Source: Xiphophorus maculatus
Taxonomy: Eukaryota > Chordata > Actinopteri > Cyprinodontiformes > Poeciliidae
Direction: 5' to 3'
Length of the DNA stretch: 64,000 nucleotides
Assembly: GCF_002775205.1 (NCBI RefSeq)
Contig: NC_036453.1
Location: 28,993,213-29,057,212, forward strand
Shown here: one piece after another, positions 33,904 through 64,000 of the stretch
Position numbering within the stretch: the stretch's first letter is position 1
Layout of the letters: each line of letters opens with the position of its first letter
The notes under the pieces: model-generated
The model's input: the letters and a program-made list of their open reading frames with translations, nothing else
What the model was told of the DNA's origin: nothing
Database searches by the model: none
Translations under genes and position numbers: made by a program

Positions 33904-34631
33904 GGAAAGACAAAAGGACGGGTGGAAGTCATGTTAACATGGTAAATTGAGATTCTTTGTCATTGTGTTTGTGACAAACATTTGAGAAATTGAAGGAGAT
34001 AGTTGGTAAATTATCATTAAAGAATATTTAGAGGCTTTGAAGAATAGCTTTGGGAAAGTCATCTGATTATTTTCTGAAAAAAAGAAGCAATTAATGCAAT
34101 GAGACTGTGCTGACTTACACTTTAGCAAATATAGCAACCTTCAAATTCCCAATAAAATGCAATAACCTCTTAAAATGTCAAAGGTTAATCATTAATTTCG
34201 AAAGATTTACAATTAAAGCATAAAACGGCACAAAAACATTTAAAACCACTTATTAGATATGATGTCTTCTTGTTTTTCAGATTGTATTCCCACAGGTTTA
34301 GGTTCTCTGTGTTGACAGTATGAGGCTGACAGATAGTTAAAGCTAGCATGTGCTGTATTACCTGTAAAAGCTTCAAAAGACTTAAAACTAAGGAGTCTCA
34401 CCTTTCAGTAGGACAGCTCTTGCAATCAGAGCTACAACGGAATGGTTTAGATGACCCAGACAAAGTCAGTGAACTTAAACTATTAATTTTATTACAATTG
34501 TCTTCCTTTTTTACTTAGTATCTCATAAAAATAATAACGTGCACTGAAGTTTGAGGTTGCAGAGTGTATTCTCTGTTTCCATAAGTTCCCATCTGAACAA
34601 TCAGTGGTGAAGCTCTCCACACTGTTTTGGA

Positions 34632-34703
34632 TGTAGAGGGGATGGAGGAGGAGAAGGAAGTGGAGGAGGGAGGAGAGTAAGAGTGGGAGAGAAGGAGGGG
34701 GGT
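34632..34703 (+). promoter_or_regulatory. purine-rich tract upstream of grm5
   Basis: About 70 bp almost entirely of G and A (GGAGGAGGAGAAGGAAG, GGAGGGAGGAGAG), with the top strand purine. It lies roughly 180-250 bp before the first grm5 splice donor, so it is probably in or near the promoter. A GAGA-type or triplex-forming role is possible but untested. Confidence 0.4.
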
Positions 34704-34789
34704 TGTCTTGTGCGTCAGTAAGTCAAGCATGTTCCAATAACGGGCTGTATTATCTGCTGCTATTTGCAGTTTGTCGTAGCCAGGCACTA

Positions 34790-34884
34790 GACTGAGCTCG
34801 AGTAAAAAAGCTGCACAGGCTGCTCTTTACTTTTCCTCTGTGATGGAAACAATCTCAAATGGACTGAAATCTGGATGGCAAAAG
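34790..34884 (+). other. grm5: probable noncoding first exon of grm5
   Basis: It ends at a good donor, AAAAG|GTAAGC, at 34884. The next acceptor (TTTTTCCTCAG at 35004) opens the exon with the grm5 start. An ATG at 34843 opens a frame that continues across the splice for about 34 codons and stops before the receptor frame, i.e. an upstream ORF. The left end is approximate. Confidence 0.45.
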
Positions 34885-35015
34885 GTAAGCAGAAAGTATG
34901 TGTTTAGTTTTTTAGCTCAACTCTAAAATTTTAGTGTCAAGTTAAGGTATATTTTTCTGACTTCAGATCTTCCACACCTAGCTTATGTGCATCTTTTTCC
35001 TCAGGAGGAGTCTAA

Positions 35016-54651
<19,636 letters not shown>

Positions 54652-57600
54652 ACCTCCTCTCTCCTCTCTGTGTTTATCTTCTATCCGGAGTATTTTTAAC
54701 TCCGTAAAGGCAGCCATTTTTGCCAGGACCAAACTTTCAATGCCTTTCTATGTGTGGATATTGTAGATAATCAGTTGGTTTTTGTAAAGTTTTCAGATGG
54801 GACTGAATATGCTTCAAATGTCAGTTGGGGCTAGGATAGAGAAAATAATACTGCTTAGACTTATATAGGAAAAAAGATTTTTTTAAGCAGTTCCGGTCAA
54901 ACATTTATAATCACTAGTAATCCACACAAACATCACTTATTTGGGAATTTGAATCATTAATTTGAACTATTTCTTTACAGTAGCTGGCACATTGTTTTAA
55001 CAAGATAACATGCAATTTTGTAAAATGACAAATGGGTGGCCAAGTTTCAATTTGTTATTATTTTGGGTTGTTTTTTTTTCATTTACACTGGATCAAAGTT
55101 ATATGCAGGATATTTACATTAGATTATGCTTACATCTCCCAAATAATAGCAATAATGCATCGAGTTGCTACTGTGGACTATGACACTAATGTTCCAGCAT
55201 CTTGCAATTTACAATCTTCTTAAATCTTGATGGTTCTTCTGTTGTTCCAAGAGATTCTGACCAGTTTTCTTTCATTTGAAAATGGCTGTTTAGGTTACAT
55301 GGCTTTAACTTTGGCAAAATTTGTGTTCTCACAGGAAAATCATCATAACCAGATGTCACAACTGGTTTTGTAACAGATGAAGAAGAGTAATAGTAAGCTT
55401 CTCAAGTAGCTTCAATGACATTTTTGATCATTTATAGACCATGATTCAGAGCCAGATCTACAAGAGGAAGCCAACCAATTGAACAAAATATATTAATTTT
55501 AATAAAGTAAATGGTCAAATTTGTTATGTGGATATCCATCTCTTTACTGCTGGCTATAAAATGTTTTTCTTCTTTGCAAGTTGTTGAGGAACATTTTGCC
55601 AAATTCAAATAGGCATGTATGCACTGTGAAGATGCATATATAATTTTTACAGAGCAGACTACACTACACAACTCTACAGAAGTTTAAATTTTTGCACCCA
55701 AAGATTGTTTTTTAAAGAATAGTTACCGCTATATGTTGCATAACTATTCCATCCTGGGAAAAGAAGGATGGAAATACATGAATAAAAGCCAAAAATGTAT
55801 GTGACATTTATGACAATGATGAATATATCTAAATTTTTGACAGGAACCGAACCATCACAAAACCTTAAATATTAAATAACACAAAATGTACTAAATAAAC
55901 AAACAAAAAACCTGAACTGAACTTTGTGATAATTTTAATGTGCTGAAACCCATGAGCATTTAAATACTTTCTACAGCTTTTTGCTAAACATGTTTCCAAC
56001 GCCAAAGAAAACATGGATGTTAAGCTGAAGACTATTTTATTTATAAGCTTTTAAACCACATCTTTCTTTATTCATGTATTCTTTTTAAGTGTTTCATGAA
56101 ATTAATTTAAAATTACACATGGACCTCAATCTAAATCAGTGTGAATATTAAATTGTTGTATTTCAGTTGTATATTTGTAGCTATTTATGAACACTGAAAG
56201 GATGATTTGTTTTTTTTAGCTTGTTGATGAATTTCTGTATAATGATGTTTTGTTTTTATTACTGTCAAACCTCAGAAAAAAATAAGTTTAAGATTAGAAA
56301 TGGCATTTTTTTTACTCACTCACTAACTCATTGGCAACCCTTATAGACAAAAAAAACATTGTGAATCCTTTTTTTTTAAAGGTTTTGTTGGCTGTAGTGG
56401 CCTTTATTTGAAGGTAGTTCGACAGGAAAGAGGGTGATGAGAGAGGGGAAGACATGCTGCAAATGTCACCAGACTGGGAGTCTAACCTGCAACCACTGCC
56501 ATGAGGAATAAGGCCTCAATATGTGGATTGTGTTTTGCCCTTACACCACCACAGCACCTCAAACATTGCAAATCCTAAAGAAAAAAACATACAAAAACTG
56601 CAAATATTGCATTTTGTTGTGCATTCTCCTCCTCCATTCAGCAAATCCTCCTCTTCTGAGTGGAAAGAAGTTATTTGCTTCTCCAGGGAATACAAGCTAC
56701 TGTCTCAGTGAACACAATCATCAGGAATGTAACCCACAAAGAGCTTAAAGACACCTTGGATGTTTCTTCTGTCGTTCTATCTCAATATGACTTAGCTGAA
56801 TGTATGATGAGGTAGGATTTGTAAGAGGACCAAAACTATTTTTTCATCTCAGGATGCATCTGAAATAAATTGTTTCTGACTGCATCTCTTTCCTGCTGGA
56901 TTAGTGAAGTTGTTTTCGCAAAATGTTTCCACTTTGCATGATCACTCTCTTTAAATGCGTTAACTTGAAATATCTTGGAATTAGACTTTTATAGTTATTA
57001 GATACAGTAGCAAAGCCATTATACAAGTAGTGAGCTTGATTGTTTTAAGGTTTAGTTTTAGCAAGAGAGAAGCAAACAGTGTTGAAAATGTGTTGGATTT
57101 TTCTCTCCTTGCTGTGCCAGTCTCCTGCTGTGGGTTGAGTTTTGTTTCTTTAAAATAGGTCACAAAATGTACATTTCTTTTGCCTGGTTCTTTCAGCTCA
57201 CTCAGTACTCTGTTTTGTTATGTTTTTTTTCCTGAATATTTGAAGTTCTAGATGAATGTCTGTATTCACAGACTCAGCATTTTAGCCTGTGAGACAAAAC
57301 TGATATTTATGTTGCAGCTATCCTTTATGTGTTTATCTATTTCTTTATTTAAAGTTTGGCTTCAGTCCCTTGTCTCTCTGTTAATATTTAAACAGGCGAT
57401 GATGTGTTTATATTCAGTATTTTGTTTTTTTTACTGAGTCATAACCTAAGTTTACTCCTGGAAAGTTACCATATTTGCATGTACCTTTGTACATTTTGTA
57501 GACTAAAATGTGAGTTTGTGTTTGTAAGTTATTGAAGATAGCCTGTACTTTTCTTTTATAAATTTCTGACAGACTTTTACTGCATTAAAGGAATCCATCT

Positions 57601-59204
57601 AAATTTAGCTGCATTCTTTTTGCTGTTACTTTCAGCTTCTAGTACAACTTCATTTAAAAAGAAAATCAAAGGGATGCAGATTTATTTTTTTATATTCAGA
57701 CATTAGTGGTTGCAAGGTTTTCAAATGTACCTAAAGCAACCATTTATTTCATAGTAACTATTTTTAATTAACAAACTGGACAAGCAGTCTTTTTTTTTTT
57801 TTCATATTTTTAGCCCTTGTTACTTAAGTACACTGTCAAAAAAAGAACTTAATTGTGTCAATTCGCCATGCGACAACTATTAACCATAATAGGAATTGGG
57901 GTTTCTAGGGCGCCCTTCATTAAATAACACATTATAGCTAAATATTTATACAGAGCTTGTCCATGGTTGTATGTATGCCCCCACCAGCCCAGTAACATCT
58001 ATTTTATGCAGTGCTCATTTTTACATTCTGCACTGATAATTCTTCGCAGCATTGGGAATCCAAAAATGAAACTGACTTTGTGACTCAATGTTTTTGATAT
58101 AATTGTCATTTGAATGGGTCGGTGTCATGTAAAATTGATTTTTTAAACCTTTATATCTTTTTATATTATTCTGTCAACAAAACCATGGCATGAGTGAAAG
58201 TGATTCTTTCATGCTTGTTTGAGAAATACTTGAAACTTTCATAGCAGCCATTCAGAGAGCATAAAGTGCTTGCTCTCACCAAACACCACCTATTGTACAA
58301 AAGTCCTCCTTGCAGCTGCAGTCTTCAGCTAAGCTTCCACTTCACGGAACACCCCCCCACCACAACTCCTCCAGCTCAGCTCCACCAGACTGGTAGCAGT
58401 AATTAGCAAACACCTGTTGGAATTGCATGTCTGCACAGCTTATAATTCAAAACACTTTTCAGAACTGTTGTAAGCAGCATCATGGCATTGTTGTTGTGAC
58501 AGGCTTAAGGTCGAGTGTTGAAAAAAGTGTTTTCTTAAAGAGACAAAAGCCAATTTCAAGATATGACATATACTGCATTTTTTAAAACTGAAGGTAGCAT
58601 ATTTCCAGGATGACTTTATAAAAAGGCAGTATCTGCCTAAAAAATACATATTACCATTCTTTTAAAGTCCATATTAAGGGCGTGAGAAGGGAATAGCACC
58701 ATCAGGATCCTGCCCTGGGTGCCATTCATGAAAGAGCCGCCACTGCATTTGCCTCAGAAATAAAATATTAAGTAGATCCTGTTTAAATAATTCTTCTACA
58801 GATTGAGATTTCTTTCGTAATGAATGTTGTACTTTATTTATATAAAATTTTTTCACAATAATTATGCTGAATTATTTCATTAAATTGTTTTATTCAGAGC
58901 AAAAACATAGATAACGTGGCAAAGCAGCTGTCATATTAGGAAGTAACATGACGTTGCTCAGAAGTTGAAAAAAGTAAATATTGCGACTGAACGGATGAAA
59001 ACCCCGCCTTCAGCTGTCAGGGTGCACAGCACTTCTCTTTAGGGTGGCCAGGCCAGGTCACAAGTTTCCAAGAACGGCCCCTGAGCAATCTCACACTCGC
59101 GACATGGAGGGCGGTTCCTAAACCCGGGAGACGGAGGCTCGAAACGCAGTTTAACCGTGTCAAAGTTCCTGGGAGCTGCCGCCCTGTGAGACCCAACAGG
59201 TGGA
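54652..59204. other. grm5 3'UTR and grm5-rab38 interval
   Basis: 4.5 kb with no coding gene seen. AATAAA words occur at 55501-55506 and elsewhere, so the grm5 3' end may lie several hundred bases or more past the stop. A dispersed repeat lies at about 56387-56545. The last 200 bp before rab38 is CpG-rich and presumably its promoter and 5'UTR. CTSC, which lies here in mammals, is absent. Confidence 0.55.
56387..56545 (+). repeat. teleost dispersed repeat fragment
   Basis: TAGTGGCCTTTATTTGAAGG, GACAGGAAAGAGGGTGATGA, GAGAGGGGAAGACATGCTGC and GGGAGTCTAACCTGCAACCA follow the order of an abundant teleost repeat (CCTTTATTTGACAGT, GACAGGAAA, GACATGCAGCAAAGG, TCGAACCCGGGCCAC). Confidence 0.6.
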
Positions 59205-61838
59205 ATGACGAACCATACCCTGCAACCCAACGGTATGCAGAGTCTCCGGAAGGAGCACTTGTACAAGGTGCTGGTCATCGGAGACCTCGGAGTCGGGAAG
59301 ACCTCCATCATCAGGCGTTACGTTCACCAGACCTTCTCTAGTAACTACAGGGCCACGATCGGAGTGGATTTCGCCTTGAAGGTCTTGAACTGGGACTCTG
59401 AGACTGTCCGGCTTCAGCTGTGGGACATTGCAGGTGGGACAATTTAAGAAGCCGATTATATTTGCGGAAAAAAAGTACTGCAGTGACAGCAGGTCGAGCA
59501 TGTGCAGTAAACTAGTAGTGGTGGACGTGTATTCCACGCCTTTTATGGTCTGACTGCAGGGCTTTTGTCATTTTAAAATGTGTAAGAATAGGGAAACTTA
59601 GAAACATAAAAATGTTTAGAAATGCCATATCATTTCCTGGAGTGAAGCTGATAATTTGGGTAGATAACGCTTATCTTCAAACTTACAGTGATCAGCCTTG
59701 TTAAGTTATGAAAGACAACCTAAATAAGCCCAGTCATGAGGGAGCTGTTTGTAAAGTACACCAGCACATTGTTTTCTAATCATTTCTTAGGTATGATGTT
59801 ACATCATGTGATCAGGTCCATGTGAGGGAGATTTAAAGGCAAGTCACAGGAATGTCATTCTAGCCTAAATAAAACAACAATAGATCCTCCCATAGTCACA
59901 CACACTAGCAAACATACACGTGTAGACAATGAATTACTTTACAAGTTAAATTTAAGTCACATTTACAGTGCATTGAAAAAGTATTCACACCCTTTGAACA
60001 TTATTGCTCTTTGTAATGTTACATGTGTTTCACCGGACTTTTATGTTGCACACAAAGTAATACATCATTTTAAAGTGAAAGGACAATGTTTTTAGAGATT
60101 TTGAAAAGGTTTCACAAATAAAAATCTGAATAGCATTTTTTTTATGTCTCCAACCTCCTTTACTCTGTTCCCTGTTAATAAAGTCAATTGCAACTGAGAA
60201 GTTTGTTACAGAATATTGTGAACAAACAGCATCATGAAGGCCAAGGAACACATCAGACAAGGCAGTGAAATTAATTTTGTACACTTTGAATATCTCGCTG
60301 ATGTTTAATGCACCATCAGAATACTGAAAGAGGATGGCACAACTGCAAACCATCTACCAGACAGGCCAGTCATAAAACACTAATTAGAAAAGCTGCCAAG
60401 AAGTCCATTTGAGCTCTGGAGGAAAGCCATGAGAAGTCCCAAAGTTTGCCATATTTCACAAAGGGAGTACTATGTCAAACTGAGACTCAAATTGAACATT
60501 TTGATCTCACTACAAAACCATGTGGTTTGGTAACAATTCTGACTGCATGACCATGTTAGCACTGAAACAGAGTAATTCAGTTCAGGAATATTTTATTAAT
60601 CCTCCAGGCTGTGTGCATACTCCTCCTTTAGAGGAAACAGGGAAGCTGGTCAAAGTTGTTGGAAAGATTGATGGAGCTGCAGGGTAGTTTTAGAAGAAAA
60701 CCTGTGAGAGTCTGCAAAACACTTCAGAGTGAGGAAGAGGTTCACCTTCCAACTTCAATATGACACTTGGTTTTAATTTTAAAGGATAGGAAGCCAATTT
60801 CAAGGAATTGTATTCTAACTCTTAGAACAGTATGAATACCTGAGACACGCCTTTTTTAGTCAACATAGATATGTTTTATAGAATCAGTTTTGTAGTATTC
60901 AAGTCATGCAAAGCAGAAACTTGCATCATCAAATGACTGTGTGTCAAGTGATTTGTACGATGGCAGTGTGTGTCTAAGACTGCTGTCATGCCACTGCAGA
61001 CAGCATTTCCTTATGACTAAAACAATTTCTTGGATGAAAGGAGGAAGTTGTTCCTCCACTGACAGTCAGATTTAAGTTTCTTCCTGTTCGTGATGGCAAC
61101 AAATTGCCATTTTGCAATGCTTAAAGTACTATCTCCTCTCTTCTTTATATTTCTGTGGAGGTTTCCAGTTATCAGCAAGATGGATACACACTTAAAAACC
61201 TCTGCTGCAGATTAAATATTCACATTAATGAGGTAGACACTAAGGGAAACTATACATCTCAATACTTTTAGAAAATATTGATAATAAAGTTATATACTAC
61301 CTACAGACAAATATCATTGTTTATTCTGAGCAGGAACAAATAGTTGCATTGGCAGTTTAATTGCAACGTGATGGTAAGGCTACAGGAATGTGTTGTTTCA
61401 TTGGAATACAGGCCCAGCTGACTGCTGTCTTGTTTCCAGCTGCCTTAGATATACTTCTGGGAAAAAATTCAGAAAAACAATGAAAACGTCTCATCATCGG
61501 GATGCTCTGGAATGCTGCAGTCCTAAAGCATGACTCTGACTGTGCATGTGCTCGTCACAGGTCAGGAACGATTTGGGAACATGACGCGGGTGTACTACCG
61601 CGAAGCCATGGGCGCCTTCATTGTGTTCGATGTGACACGGCCAACCACCTTTGAGGCCGTCATTAAGTGGAAGGAAGACCTGGATTCGAAAGTAATGTTG
61701 GCTAATGGACAGAGGATTGCTACCGTGCTTCTGGCTAATAAGTGTGATCAGGGCAGGGAACTGAGCAACAATGGCATCAAAATGGATCAGTTCTGCAAAG
61801 ACCATGGCTTTGTTGGTTGGTTTGAGACATCAGCAAAG
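59205..61838 (+). CDS. rab38: Ras-related protein Rab-38, exons 1-2 (partial)
   Basis: Rab38 is a small GTPase of the Rab32/38 group that, with BLOC and AP complexes, moves tyrosinase-family enzymes to melanosomes. Exons 59205-59433 and 61561-61838 join in frame (phase 1) at GT-AG sites and encode 169 residues; the donor at 61838 leads to a last exon beyond the window. The GTP-binding motifs are intact: G1 GDLGVGKTS (residues 26-34), switch I with YRATIGVDFALKV, G3 WDIAGQERFGNM, G4 NKCDQG and G5 ETSAK. The GVDFALKV and NNGIKMDQFCKDHGFVGWF wording favours Rab38 over Rab32. The second ATG (59235, Met11) aligns with the start of human Rab38, so the first ten residues may be untranslated or a short extension. 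The cysteine-containing C-terminus for prenylation is not in the window. Confidence 0.93.
59965..60850 (+). mobile_element. decayed Tc1-like transposon in rab38 intron 1
   Basis: It begins TTACAGTGCATTGAAAAAGT and ATTCACACCC. It contains, in order, ATGAAGGCCAAGGAACACAT (transposase start region), GATGGCACAACTGCAAAC, AAAGCTGCCAAGAAG, CATGAGAAGTCCCAAAGTTT, GGGAAGCTGGTCAAAGTTGT and GAGGTTCACCTTCC. This is the collinear order of the teleost Tc1 transposase gene, full of deletions and stops. Confidence 0.8.
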
Positions 61839-62699
61839 GTGAGACTTGGGAATATTTAAGGTTTTCTGTTTCAGTATGTGGGTCTTGGCATTTGTTGTAA
61901 AATCAGAGGATGGATCCATCTCCAATTCAACTCAGTCTCAAATTTGGAAGTTTAGTTTCACGTAACGATCCATTCATGAACCACATATACAGGATTTTTT
62001 TTTACACATAAATCTATGTGAGAGATCATCTTGCACTTCAGAAGCCATTACCTGGTGATCTTCAGTGAACCATTCAATAAGCCTGTTGCATTCTGTGGTC
62101 CATTGTAAAAGCATTCATTCTTCTATGAACTATTTTTTTCCATGTTAGAACCAAAAGCTTCAATGTAATTTCTAACTTTCTAAAGTTGCAAATAAGACGT
62201 CATATGATGCATCAAATGATCTGAAAAGCCGTGTCATATCAAAAAATGCTAAACTTGAAGCATAGCAAAAATAGGCAGAATCAGGATCTTGTCATTGTTA
62301 CGAGATTAAATCTGGCTTACAAGTAAGAATATTGTAGAAATGTGAAAACAGGACCTGATTCCAGATTCTTTATCCAGTTAATTGGTGCTATTGAATTAGA
62401 TTGCAGATTATATCACAAAGCACACACAGTTTTTTGTTTTTTTTTTGGAAGAAAAATCTTCTTCTTGCTGTTCTGTCTGTAACCTTCATGAGGACAGTAT
62501 TAAACCGATTGCCTGAATGTTGTTGCTATTTCTTTGAGTTTATTATTTCAAATAACTGTTTGAAAGGTGAAATGCATGGTTGTTAAAAATTAATTGGAAA
62601 TAAACAACTTTCAAATAATTTTGCGACAAACCTGATCAAATAATAAATCTTAATTATTGTGAGGCTTGAATTAGAAAAGTCAGCTTGGTTTGAAAATAA

Positions 62700-63145
62700 A
62701 ATGTATGTGAAAAAGTTTCTTTAGAGACTTCTGTTTTTACTTTTGTCACATTTACATGTTTTGGAGTAAACGTAAATGACACCTTTATCAGGTAATGATT
62801 TAATTTATTAGGTGAATAACTATCCAACTCTGTCTGGGACTGTATAAAAAATGATTGCCCCTAAACATAGTAACTGATTTTGGGAACCTTACCTGCAACA
62901 ACTGCACTGTCAACCATTTGCAATAATTAGCGATGATTCTTTTACAATACTATGACACCCCTCTTCCTTGTTGGACCAGTTCATTGGCATTCATTGGATG
63001 GTTTTGAGCATCAACAACCTGTTTAGTGTCACACCAAAACATCTTAGTCAGATTTACAGCAGGACTGTTGACTAAGCCACTCCAAAACCTTTATTTTATT
63101 TTTAGAGCCATTCAGAAGTGGACTGACTGGTGTTTTTAGTCCTTG
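62700..63145 (-). mobile_element. decayed Tc1-like transposon, antisense
   Basis: GCACTGTCAACCATTTGCAA, GTTGGACCAGTTCATTGG, CAGCAGGACTGTTGACTAAG, CCACTCCAAAACCTTTA and AGCCATTCAGAAGTGGACTG follow the reverse-complement order of a Tc1 transposase gene, of the same family as 9250-9910. Confidence 0.6.
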
Positions 63146-63159
63146 GGATTAAGAAGCCA

Positions 63160-63290
63160 GAGAGCCCGTAGAGAACCCACATATGTAAACTCCATGCAAA
63201 AAAAAAAATCCAGGGTGCGACTTTAAACCAAGACATTCTTGCTACAAGGCAACAGTGCTTCCAACTGCACCACTGTGCAGCTGAAAGTTG
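63160..63290 (-). repeat. antisense teleost SINE/LINE-tail repeat
   Basis: GAGAACCCACATATGTAAAC, TCCATGCA and TTGCTACAAGGCAACAGTGC, then TTCCAACTGCACCACTGTGC, are the reverse complement of the family seen at 33720-33903. Confidence 0.7.
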
Positions 63291-63875
63291 AATTATTTGA
63301 TTCAAAAACATTTTCTTGCTTTGTACTTAAGATTTCACACAGTTACCAAACCTTAACTGATGAAACAAAAATGTGGATTTTCTTCACCTGATGATTCACT
63401 GAAGTAACACATAAAATATGTAAAATATGTTTTCTCTTTAGGCCAGTAAAATCGCAAGGGAATGAAACGTCTTAGTTATACATAAAATGTACATGGATCC
63501 TATCCTAATATAGTTCAAGCTGTGTATGTTGACTTGCTTGGCAAGTCTTTGTTCAATAATTTCAGTTTTATTTTGAGAAATCCAAATGTACTTCAGTACT
63601 TTCACATTTCTTTAAATACAAGTAGTGTTGTACTGATTCTCACAGCCTCTGTTGACACTGACATGTCGGAGCGTGCCATCTATCTTTTGCCACTAAGACT
63701 CAACATTCTCAAAGGGTGTAGTTCCTATAATGAGTCTGTTCGGCCAAAAGAAATGCACAGCATTGCAGCAACATTTTAAATGAATTTGTTTCAAACTAAT
63801 AGAGGTTTTCATGAGGTGTATATTGATAAAAAGTACTTTCACATCTCTCTGTTATAAACTTGGTACCACAGTTTG

Positions 63876-63907
63876 CATTACCTTCATTGTGATCAATGAA
63901 GGTAATG
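63876..63907. repeat. perfect 14-bp hairpin, 4-nt loop
   Basis: CATTACCTTCATTG and CAATGAAGGTAATG are separated by TGAT. Confidence 0.9.
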
Positions 63908-63920
63908 ATCTCCAGCTGTC

Positions 63921-63975
63921 AACGGGTGAGAGGCGGGTTACACCCTGGACAGGTCGCCAGTCCATCACAGATATT
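63921..63975 (+). repeat. teleost retroelement 3' fragment
   Basis: GGGTGAGAGGCGGGTTACAC and CCTGGACAGGTCGCCAGTCC are hallmark words of the dispersed teleost repeat whose tail also appears at 33206-33262. Confidence 0.7.
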
Positions 63976-64000
63976 GAACACATTACAAAGTTTATTTTTA

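Larger units (their letters stand above)
61839..64000 (+). other. rab38 intron 2 (continues past the right edge)
   Basis: No sequence matching the last Rab38 exon was found. The intron contains an antisense Tc1-like relic (about 62700-63145), a retroelement fragment (63160-63290), a hairpin (63876-63907) and another retroelement tail (63921-63975). Confidence 0.6.

Noticed and set aside
61839-64000. Search for the last rab38 exon
   Set aside because: No sequence resembling the conserved ENINIDEA start or a cysteine-containing C-terminus was found; the exon is taken to lie beyond the window.

Overview
The window is teleost fish nuclear DNA. It has GT-AG introns, many of them only 80-150 bp, long AT-rich introns, abundant decayed Tc1/mariner-type transposons, a hAT-type MITE and teleost-style retroelement tails. 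No CRISPR array, operon, rRNA or convincing tRNA was seen. The genes were identified from their translated exons, and their order matches the vertebrate block FAT3 - CHORDC1 - TYR - GRM5 - RAB38 (human 11q14).

Layout: 1-4459 is a long fat3 intron. 4460-8513 holds the 5' end of fat3 on the minus strand: three coding exons plus a 5'UTR exon, with the rest of the gene off the left edge. 8514-11226 is the divergent fat3/chordc1 interval. 11227-21933 is complete chordc1 on the plus strand (11 coding exons, 343 aa). 25000-30309 is complete tyr (tyrosinase) on the minus strand (5 exons, 541 aa). 30310-34800 is the tyr/grm5 divergent interval, with a likely MITF site and a diverged duplicated block carrying two CTCF-like motifs. 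35079-54651 is the complete grm5 coding region on the plus strand (17 coding exons, 1191 aa). 59205-61838 holds the first two exons of rab38 on the plus strand; the last exon lies beyond the right edge.

The genes do not form one pathway. tyr and rab38 do belong together functionally: tyrosinase is the melanin-forming enzyme, and Rab38 is the small GTPase that helps deliver tyrosinase-family cargo to melanosomes. chordc1 is an HSP90 co-chaperone, grm5 a glutamate receptor and fat3 a giant neuronal cadherin.

No new biological system is evident. The points most worth a second look are: many introns in the grm5 seven-helix region and two in the large first coding exon of fat3, mostly at AG|R junctions; the duplicated CTCF-like block between tyr and grm5; and an unusual number of perfect inverted repeats with little or no loop. 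Exon boundaries were read by eye from splice consensus, reading frame and homology recalled from memory. They have not been checked against transcripts.
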